37,709 nucleotides of DNA, taken from a virus. The stretch spans positions 1 through 37,709 of the IMG/VR virus record IMGVR_UViG_3300042889_000966; one strand, 5' to 3'. Below the pieces are notes generated by a model. It saw only the letters and a list, made by a program, of their open reading frames with translations, made no database searches and was not told the DNA's origin. The translations under genes were made by a program, and so were the position numbers. Below are positions 1 through 12,000 of this stretch, piece after piece. Each line of letters begins with the position of its first letter. The stretch's first letter is position 1.

Positions 1-3000
1 CGGATGATAGTATCAATACTGTTTTCACTGACTATCGGATTGCCATCTTCGTCATAGTCAATATTGTCGTAATCGCCACTGTCAAATGGTGTACCTAAAG
101 TAGTACTAATATAATCTACTTGTATTGGATATACTGTAGCCCAAGTACTACCAATTTTAACATTGCCATTCCTTAGGCTAGCGGCTGCGACGTTACCAAC
201 GATAAAGTCTGATGATGAACTAATAGTACCTTGTATCTTAACACTGGACCAAACTCTTGTTACTGTGATAGCGGCATCTGGCACAGCAGTTTCAACCGAT
301 ACTATTCCACCTACTGTAGATGATATTGGTTTGATAGCAAGATTAGACCAATAAGATAATATTACATTTGCATTGGCAACAAATACATTACTAAACTGTG
401 ATACGTTGTCTATCTTAATTTGGTTTGTGGCGTTAAATGTGAACTCATCGTTTTTAAGGAAATATCCAGTCAGTGAACTAGTTATATTACCTTGTGTAAC
501 TCCATTTGACATGGTATTACCATATACTGTGACATTAGCATATATACCAGCACCTTGATATTGACTGATAGTTTGACCAATATTGGCTGTGATAACATTA
601 CTAAAGTTTAGGATAATATCTGCTTCTGGTTGAGTAATCACTTCACCAACAGCGGTACTTATAGCAGTATTGAATGTAATATTAGCACGGATCTCACCAC
701 TGAATCCTGGTTGCTGATTAAAATCTAATCCCTGTATTTTAACACCAGGATATTCTATGCCATAGATCAATTGATTTAGATCTTTGGCCGGCATCGTATT
801 AGTTGGATCGTAGTAGGCCATGATACGATCATTTGCATTACTGAAATTATTTGCTGAATATTTGGTATAGTCACTAGTAACAAATGTTGAACTAGTTGTT
901 ATATTCGATATGACCCTATACCCTTGCCCATTGTAACTTACGATAGTATTGGCAGAGAAGAAAGTATTAGCGGCCCATTGATCAACAGTGGTGCCATATG
1001 AGATACGATCAAATTTTAGTGTGGTATCAAATGTTCTCAGTTGATTATTACGCAAGACAGCATAAGCAGTTGCTTCTGTATCAGCACTGCCATTTATGGT
1101 CACTGTTGGTGTTAGATAATATCCATTACCAGGAGTCACTACTGTGATGCTGGTTATAGTTCCAGTGTCCCCATCGATCTCTGCTGTGGCTGTAGCCTGT
1201 ACATTTGCACCACCGCCGGTTATAGTTATAGTTGGTTCTACAACGTATCCGCTACCTGGATTTGTAATGATGATTTCGTCAACATAGAAATTCCTATTCT
1301 TATACCACTGTGTATAATCTTGATTGATTAATCCTCTATTAGATGTTAGATAACCAGTAGCCCACAGTTGTTGATCTTTTTCAATGAATGTACCATCTGG
1401 ACTGCGGAATATTTTCGTATCAGTATCATAGTATGGTGCTAGATCAAAGTCAGTGACACTGCCTTCAAAATTATCGTTACCATCATAGTTGGTCAGATAT
1501 TCACGTATCTTGGTTATGTAAGGTTTTACCTCATTGATATAATTTTCATAATAGGTGATATTATCTTTGATGTAGTTAGCTGGTTGTGTCAGCGCTCTAA
1601 GATTATGTGTTACGCTGACGAAACTAGTTTTAAATAGCCAATCAACATATTTTTGTTCACTGAGTAAATAGTTCATCATTACAAAGAACAAGTTATTGTA
1701 TGTACCTTGTAGTTCATTAATGAAGATGTCGTTTTTTAATCCTTCTAATATGTAGCGTATTTCAATATTCGGACTCTGATCAAATCTACTAGAATCAAAT
1801 CCTTGATTTCCAAGTCCGATACCATTGTCAGCGAAATTACTAAGGCTTGTTTTTAGCTGTATAGTACCATTCTCAATACCAACTACACTGAAACTACCAT
1901 CACCTAATACTGTCAGCAGATTGAATCCGCCGCCTGTGCTGCTATTGACCTTTACCAAGACTTCATCACCTACTGCCACTGGTAATTTAAGAGCATCTGG
2001 TAGTGTTTCAACTACATATTCGATAACTTCATTACTACTAAATCCTTCAGCATACCAATCTACATATTCCCAATAGAGACTAGACTTATAACTCTGTACT
2101 CTAACGATATCCCAAGTGTCATCTGATTGTAGCTCATGTAAGGTCCAAAGATTATCTTGTTCTGTGTTTTGTTCTACTAGCACGCGATATCCAGCGGATA
2201 AAGATGCTGTATCGATATAGTCTAGATCAGCTTCAGTGGCAATAGCCAGATCATATTCACCTAATTTTAAACTAGGTTGTACTTCTTCTGCACTTAAAGT
2301 TGTTAGATCATATTGTCTGGCTATAGGTTTAGTAATCAATATATCATTGACATATTCGATTAGATCACTCATGGCTCTTAGGCGATCATTGAACATGCTC
2401 TGTCTTGGGCGGACGCTGATACCGTACTGATCTGCCAGGCTCAATCTTGGATCTGGTACTATGCGACCAAGTGTGTCAATACCTGACAGGCTGTCTATCA
2501 TTTTACTGCTGATCTTTTCAGGTATAAGGCTGACTGGATTTGATTTCTGTATTAATTCATATTCACTGTGAATGACATTAGTATTTTTTAACATGTCATA
2601 ATCTAGATGCAGGATTGTATTTTGTGCAGATAGATAGTTGCCTACATTATAAAGTATGATAGCATCTTTTTTGATAATAGCGGCATAGGCAATACCTTGT
2701 CCCTTAGGATCATTAATATAGTTAGCAACTGACTGTATAGGTAATGTACGTGTAGGATCATTTCCAGTTAAACTAGTCTTGTTAGTTACCCAGAAATAGT
2801 ATGTGCTACCAATGATATTGGTGTTGGGATCAACACGGACTATCTCAACATATTGACTGTTATCTGCATATTTAGGACGACCATCGAATCCTGCTTCGAT
2901 ATATTGACTTGGTAACACCGACGATTCTACCCATTCACAAACTTCTATAATACTGCCAGGAAATAACCTACCCCAATTGATGCTGCGATATGTAAGACTG

Positions 3001-6000
3001 CCCTGTTCATAATCAATGAAACGCACTTGGCTGAGATTCCACCAAACTTGATTGACCTGTTCAGCGCCCCAATAATAATTACTATTAGCATTGGTGCCAC
3101 GATTGTACACAGCTGGATCATATTCTGTTTTGTAAGTTATTTCCTGATCAGCTAGACCTAAAATCTTACCTTTAGCTGGATCTATAAATTCTAAATTAGT
3201 TAAAATTGTGTTGGTCTGATTGCTGTATAAGAAAATTCTGTTCACACTATCAACATCAACTTTATCCTCTTGATAACGTATGAGATTCCAACCGCGAGTC
3301 ATAGCTGGATTAGCGAATATGTAAATGCTACCTGCATTATCTTTAGTTAATGGGTTACCGTCAATATCAATGGTATCATCACTAGGTGCGCTAACTATAA
3401 TATTAGTTCCAATAATATCTATAGCAGCTCCAAATCTATCCCCGATATTAAGTTCATCATCGAGATTATCAGGATCTAAATTAGGGACTCGTAATTGTTG
3501 TGCAAAACTATAACGTCCTGGGGCTTCTACTTCATCGCGTGGATCATCATACAGTTCGTAAATGTAAACGCTACCACTGCCTGATACGCTGTCAAAGAAT
3601 CTGGTGCTGTCTACATCTAGTGTGGTAGTAGCTATCGCTACATTTGATGTAGTTACCACGTCAAATCTAGCATAAGATCTAGTGGTACCACGTTCACTGC
3701 CAATAACCAACATATAGGCATTTTGTGCTAGTACAACCTTGTTGCCAAAATATTCACCAGGAGTATTATAAGGATTAACAATAATCTGCATGAATGCAAA
3801 TATTTTCATGTCTAGAGCCGCATACACACCGGCGCTACCTAAGCTATTAGTGCCGGTCAACACACGCAATAGATTCTTAGCCACAGTCTTGTTAGTATTT
3901 AATCTTAGGGTATTATTTTCGTTTACTGCGCTTATGCCTAAGAGTTCAGCATCATTGATATCTTTGATTAGACTATCTAAGCTGGCCATCGGATAAGCAG
4001 TAGAAACAGTACCGCTATATCCACTGCTAGCGTTAGCATACAGAGTAACTACATTACCTGGACCGTAATTAAACACATTAGCAGTCAATTGCCCACTAAG
4101 TCTGATATTGCCACCTACTGTGATAAACTTAGATCCTACAACTGTGTTACTACTACTTGGAGTGGTATTTGCCAACACTACCACATTAGCATAATATCCA
4201 CTGCCAAGATTTTGACTGATAATCTGACCAACGTTAGCAACTATATTACTGCTTAATGCCAAGATGTTGGCACTAACATATAATGATGCAATATTTGCAA
4301 TAGTTGATGCTGTGTTGGCATCAAATGTCGTGGGCATCAAGCGACCTTGTACTGTGATTTCAAAGTTATCTAATCTTAAAGTATCACCAGGTGTAAATAT
4401 TGGATTTACTGTGTAGCCATTGTTAGTACCATACAATCTGCCCCTGTTATGGAATTTCCACACAGCACCGGTATTATAATTGGTGCCGGCATTATAGTAT
4501 GGTGCACCGACATAGATCGCACAGTTATTACTACAGATAGTTAGATCCGTGCCAAATGCCGCGTTAGCTTGTATGGCATCTGTGCCACCTTCGAGGCTGT
4601 CTACGCCTATCAGTTGTTCTAATAGATTGAACTGATTGGTTTCAATATAGATTGTCTTACCAAGTGCAGGAGGATTTATAAATCGTATGGTATTTGATCC
4701 TGGACCTCCTGGTATAGTATAATTAGTTACTTCTACATTATCTATTGTTACTCTGCGTACTGTAGTTTCAATCGTACCAGTCGTAGTATAATCTAGTAAG
4801 CCAGTAGATTCAAAGGCTTCTATAACTCTATCATAAACATATACAGCACCTGCTGCCTGTATCCATGAATTACCTACAAATACATTTGCACTAGGTGCAC
4901 CTACACCAAGCTGAGCCCCATCAAGACTGCTGTCCATACTATACCCAAAATTACTACCACTTGGTCCCTGGATAGTGTTTGATAACGCATAGTAAGGTTG
5001 TTGTTTGATAGCATAAACATCTTGTGTGAGATTATTAGTAAATGTAATTAGTGTTCCACTCACAGTATAATCTAAATTAGGTATGAAAACTCTATTACTA
5101 TTTGTTACTAGCAGTGATTCGGCTATGCCTGTGATTTCTGGAACAAAACTTGTAGTAATAGTGCTGGTATTTGAAAATGTAAATAACAGATTTGCATAGA
5201 GGCCAGAATTAAAGTCATTTACATATATATTCGCTGAAATATTTCCTTCTGTAAAACCAGTTAGCGTGGAAACTACAATATTTGCAGCCCATTGCGAATC
5301 TAAGAATGTATTACCTGTAAATGACAATACCGTAGCGGTAGCCCCATTATCTGGATTACTTATAGTTGCAAGATTAGCTATACTAATATTTCCGCTTAAT
5401 CTGATTATGTTACGATTATTAACAGCAATGATTTGTTCTTGAGTAGATAGATATTTGTTTAATCCATAGACATATACTCTATCATTTCCCGGAGCACCTA
5501 CATATAACCAAGTACCATTTTCATCAAATGATATGCTTGACCCAAATCTATCACCTGCACCACTTATAGCATTGCCAGACCATATGATGCTAGGTTTACT
5601 GAAATCTGTAGTTCCAGCAACACGATTATAAACATAAACTAAACCTATATTAGCATAACTACCAGGAGCTCCAATTGCAACCTTGCCTATGGCTTGATCA
5701 ACGCTGTGACCAAATTCTCTATTAGTTACTGCTGCATTACCGGCTGTTGGAACTAAGGTAAAACCGTTAACAAATAACCCAGCATAGTTCTTATCAAAGG
5801 TATTTACACGACCAGTGATTTCTTCCACACCACCACTATAGTACGGTAAAGAATTTGCGTAAGGACTACCTACTGCCGCCAGCAATCCGTCATAGCTTAA
5901 TTTTACACTGGTCCCAAACCCATCATTAGCCTTATAATCACCACTGGATTTGATCAGTGTCTGATCATATGACCATGGTTCAGTTTTCTCATATACCTTC

Positions 6001-9000
6001 CATCCGCCACTAGGAGTATCATATGGTTGACCTTGTATGCTATCTGTAGCTGCATCTTCATCGATCCAGATTTTTTCTCCTACACGCCATCTGTTCAGAG
6101 GATTAGTTAGTCCATAGACTCTAGAATCTTCCATGTAAGTAAATCTTAGGCTATTAAGGACGAATAATATTCCATTGCCTGTTAATGTATTAAGATCATC
6201 AAGATTTTCTGCCGCTCCTTGATATCTCACCGTAACCCTATTCAGATCAAGGACTGCATAGACTTGATAAAAACCATTGAAATTATTATTGAATCCGCGG
6301 ATCAAGAATATATCATTTTGTGCTAGACCATGTGGAGTAGTCATGGTCCAAGTAATAAATCCATCAAGGGCATTACTTAAATTAGTAGTGGAATTATTTG
6401 TTTCACTAACTCTATATACGTTCCATTTGCCTGAGAAATCTTTCGCGCACCAGATAGTATATCCAGCACCTATATCAGCTAGTTGATCATTTAATTCAGT
6501 GTAATTAGCTATATCATAGATGGTAGTTGACACATCTTCAAGATGCACATATCCAGCGGTCAGTATATCATTGTCATAATCGCTGTAATTATCTCTGTTT
6601 AGTGCTATGTTCCCATTAAAATCATCTGTTGACTTATATAGCTGAGATTTATTGAATACTGTTAACCCATCGCCAAGATTGCTATCACCAACGTCAACGA
6701 ATTCTGCTACAGCAGGATTTACAGAGAATATCTGTTCATCTAAAGATATTTCTATATATGGATTAGAATCTACTGCGCCATATTCACCTATGCGCACCGC
6801 CCATTCTTCATACAGGCTGATGTTTCCTGACAGATTATTAAATCTAGCTTTTGTCAGTGCATCAACAGCATTGGTTGACCCTTTTTGCCTGATATAACCT
6901 TTATAGAATTCAATTTGTGTAGTATCACTGACTCCAAGATCGGCTAGATACTGTCTTGGTTTAAATCCAATTAAACCGTGGCTATATGCCAGTTGATCAT
7001 TGTCTCGCAAGGTTCCATAACTGTCATAAAAACTTTTGCTACCTACTGCTAATGTTGAAAAATTATTCAATAGACCAGTTTGTATTTCTGAAGATGATAG
7101 TTGTTTCCAAAATGCATAAAGGAATTCAGTAGAAGCGGCGACATTGCTAAGGGCTACATAATATTGATCTTTAAATTCAACTAGTTCACCTTTGAGATAA
7201 TCTTTGCCTGCTATCCATGGTTGTACTGTTTTATTATTATAAATAAATCCTGGAGCATAAAGGCTACCGTCCCAAAGATCAGTTTTTTGTCCAATTAATT
7301 TTAATCGATACTGTCTGTTGCCCAGCTCTGGTTTATAGATGACATCATTGAATACTGTGGTATTGTCAAATGTTAACACATGTTCAAATTGTACCAGATC
7401 TAGTTTGACCAATGCCAACACATTATCATCTGCTAGTGTTACTTTAAAACCAGCGGCATTGCGTAATACCTGATATCCTGTTTTTTTAACCAAATTAAAG
7501 TTTTGATCAACGATCTTACTACCATGTTGGCTATCAGAGACTTCGTCTACGATATTACCAACTGTGACTAAATTGATAGAATTAGTCACTGGACTCATGA
7601 CCAATAAAGTACCAGCCTTCCATCCTTGCTGTGACCAGAATAAAAATTCTTTTACTGATAATTTAAAGTTTCTAGTCTCACCTAGATCACCGTCTCTGTC
7701 ATTAAAAGTGAATCCCTGTGATATAAGATATCTTTCATAACTGATTAAGAAATCTACAACCTGTTGTGTTGTTTTAAATTCATAACCATATGGGACAGTT
7801 AATTTAATTTTTCTATAATCGTTGAACACAGTGCCTGAGCTATTTAACACTGTGATCTTGTAGCCATTATTATTAACCACACTAGGTATGATAGTGAAAT
7901 AAGGACTGTTTAAATCGTACCCCCTAACAGTAAAGCCGTTGGTGGTTTTTTCTACGATCACTGCACTATATGTTACTGTATCCACAGGAGTTGATTTATA
8001 CAACACTACATCATAGTTTTCTTCAGGTAGTATGATGCTGGCATTTGTGCTAGTGGGACTGCTTTGTTCTGCAAGTATTTGTAGATATTTCTTATCGCTG
8101 TACCCAGCCATCTTATAGGCTAGTTTTACATTATAGTTTTGCAGCATATTAGTGATCTTAGTGCTAGGGTTAATCCCTAGATTCCTAAGATAATCTGCAA
8201 TCCAATTTAAATAGCCAGCACTTCTAATCACAGTACCTGAACTATTATCACCATTATAGGTTATATCAGTTTGTCTTACATGATGATTTCCATCTGTGAG
8301 ATATTGGCCTAATACAGAATTATATTGTATCCTATAGGTATCAATAAATTGCCCAAAATATAAACCTGGTTTGGCCAACGCTACTGCCTGCTGAACTGCG
8401 TATGGATACTCGCTGCTAGTACGCCATGCCCACTCTACTGGACCTAGTTGGCCCACTGCCCAAGCAGTAGCGGCATTTTTTCCAACAGCTGCTTTGGCAA
8501 TTACCTGTGCTGGACTTAATAAATATCCATTGTCATCAACAGGGATTACTTGACTTAATCCAGGACGGCGATATTTTGGATCTATACCTACACCATATCC
8601 TAGATTCTCCGTGGCTCTTTGTCCATCGCGTATGCGGCCAGCTTCTAGATCATCCCATAGTAATTTATTACCGCCTGTATAAGGTCCAGGACCATAAAAA
8701 TCTTCCCACCAATTTGGTCGAGTTGAGAAACCTAACATTTCCCATGGACGTGTATGTGGATAGATGGTATCATAGAAATATAGATAAACTGCACGCCAAC
8801 TACCCACCATGGATTCGCTATCAAGGCGATCAGTAAACCTTGAATAGTTCCAGGTGAATTGTTCGCTGCTTTCAAATATGTTATTTTCAGAAAAATCTGC
8901 TATCCTGTTATTTCCAACCCAAGTTAAGAAATTCTTGCTTAGAATATTCCACAGTTCAGTATAACTATATCCGTTATCTCGGAATTTTCCAGGAAGCACG

Positions 9001-12000
9001 CTGAATATATCCTGATAAGTGCCACTGTCTGGTAATTTAATATTATTATAGATGCGTTTTTCTAATTCTAATAAGAAATTGTCGCGATAGTCATTAAATG
9101 CCGGAGTGATACTGCCATCATGGCCACGTATGACATTGATAGTGGATCTATAGGTATCGTCTGCCACGATTTCTGGTTTGAATTTTGGATATGTTCCTAG
9201 TTTGCTGGGTGTTTCTGGAATATAGGAGCCATCAGTGTTAGTATATTCCACTAAGGTTATTATGTCATCAACAGCTAACGTAATCACAGTATCATTAATT
9301 GTAATCGCAGGTCGGAGCGTGTCAAACGTATAGTCTATACCTAATATCAACTGCACATTATTTAAATAGACTAACACTGCTGTATTAGTTAAAGTCACAG
9401 ATGAAAAAACCGTAGTGATTTCATAACTGAGTACAAATGGATCAAATACTGTATAGGTTATGGTATTTTTAAGTGTACCATATGGTACCATGTCGCTATA
9501 AAACCATGGCATTGTTGGTGTTTTATTGAGATTAATCTGTGTTATGATTAAATCAACGCTGGCTATAGGATCAGTTGGATCTATGCCAGGTAGGCTAGCT
9601 GCAAGTTCAAGGAATTTGTTTTTAAATTTGGTATATTCACGCTGTGCTAGTTTCACCGAATCTATGAAATTGGCCTGCTGATCTAACAAGAACAGTTGTG
9701 CATAAGGTAATGGTGCACTGTGTTGTAGGATAGTACCACCTTGAGATTTAATTTCAAGATCGCGAAGATTACACGCACCCAACACATCACCGACAATGTT
9801 GGTGCTATTCCTGCTGAGTTCTACAACGTGATTTCTAATTTGTCCTAAAGTTAAATCTGTAATGTCAACATTCTGTGCATTGAGATCTAAATTTAATGGA
9901 ATTGCATAATGTCCCAAAGTGCTGATTTCTGTACTGTAGATTTCTACATCAACAGTATCGCCTACAGCCAATGTCGTCAACAGTGTTAGTTTATCGTCAG
10001 TGCTTAATGTCCACTTATCTTGTTTAAGAAATGTTTTGTTTTGATAAACTTTAACATAAGGAATAGTATTTGTTGTACCATGAACATTTTGTGCATTTGG
10101 GGTAATGTCTAAAACAAATGGACTATTAGTTCCATCATATTCAAACGTTATTAATTGATACTGGCGACTAGGTTCTATAACTGTGCGCCAGGTATTTTTA
10201 GCAACAGTAGTTGTTCTATCATTGATAGATTGTAGAAATCCTATGCTGATATTTTCATTGATAGTCTCTTGATCAACAACATATTCAAATGTATCAGTAT
10301 TAAAGTAATTAGAGAACAGGATATCGCCTTGACTTTGGAAACTCCTATAGCTCAATGTAAACCCTAATACCGCATCATCTGCACCTGATGTATTTCTTTG
10401 ATATCCAAAAACTCTAGTGCCGACAAATGTACTGCGAGGATAATAATTAATATCAGATAAACTCACACCATTACTGTCGTAAACATCAAATAATGGATCT
10501 TGTTGTAGTGCAGTTTTTTGTTGGCTTTCTAACCAATTAACTCCGTTGTACCACCAAGCACTACCTTTATATTCTCCTAATTTGACAACCACAGAATCCC
10601 ACTCAGCTGCATCACCATCGTCTGCTATGGTTAATTTAATACGTTTGGCTCCTGTTGGTCTACCCAGCGTATCAACTTCAAACTGCACGAGATTTAACAC
10701 ATATATTTTATCTCTTACCAACGGATCTTCATCTTCAGCAAACAGCACACGCATACCATTAAATAGGGTGACTCCAAACGCACCTTCACCTATAAAATTA
10801 ACCGTGTCGGCTGTACCAACCAAGACACCATCATAGTAAACCTCTGCTGGATTGGGTGCAGGTTGCGGAACATAAGTTATTGTGCCACCATCATCTACTA
10901 ATTGTCCTTCGAGTTGATTAAAAGCATCTGTGATATTAGTGTCTAATATATCAATATATCGTTTACCAATGCGACCATGATTGAATAATTGCAGATCATC
11001 TTCAAACTGCACGATAGGTCGCTGGGCACGCAGTCTCTGATCTAGTATTAGCACATCATTATTATATTCTGCGGTAGCTTTGATCACATCCACATGATAC
11101 CAACAATTATTGCGAGACCAAGCATTTAGGTCTAATGCATCTCGTTTGATAGTGATATAGTCAGGAAATACTGTTTCAGCAAATGCATCATAAACAGTAG
11201 TTCCACTTGTTATTCCGTTACCTGTGACTGTCATACCTTTAGTGATAGCATCTACAGAATTCAGCGTGGTGATTTTAATCGCCCCCAGCGCTGTTTCCTT
11301 GTTAGTTTCGATGGTAAAACTTCCTACTGTGATCACGGTACCACCAGGAATTATAGCATTAGTTGCGAGGCTTAATACTATCTGTTGTACGGGGTAATTA
11401 GTCGCTAGTTCATCATTAAATGGTTCGGGCTTTACTAATAGATCAATATCAACTAATCTAATACTATTACCAACGTTTTCTACGATGTAGGTATTACCCT
11501 GATATGCCGCAGGAGTAACATCAGTATCAAATTGTATTTTTAATCCACTGGTAAATTCTACACCATTGGGACTAGTATAATTAAGTTCACCTAATATATC
11601 ATCTTCAACATCAATATTAAAACCGCTTGGATCGACTATTTTAATCTTGGTATAGATATCACTTCTCAAACTGTCTTGGATCACAAGATTATTTGCCGTA
11701 GCAGTAATCAACGGCATGCGTTCAAAGAATCCTGTAAATTCTTTATAGAATTCTTGATTAGCGTTAACTAATCCATATCGGATATATACTTTTTGATCTA
11801 TGGCAACAGCAATAAATGGATAGGCATTTATTAAATAGTCACTGCCAGTTGGAATAAGCTGTATCTTCCAGACGCCATATCTTAATGCGTCAGGAACCAC
11901 ACTACCTTTATCATAGGTTATAGATACACTGTCTTCTTCACCAGCCACTGTCCAGGCTTCTTCACCAAAATTAGTTAACAGATTTTGATCAACAAAAATC

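Noticed and set aside
8507-8836. A 109-codon open frame on the plus strand, and other short plus-strand frames across 1-12875
   Set aside because: They lie inside the continuous minus-strand giant gene, lack ribosome sites and have shadow-like composition.
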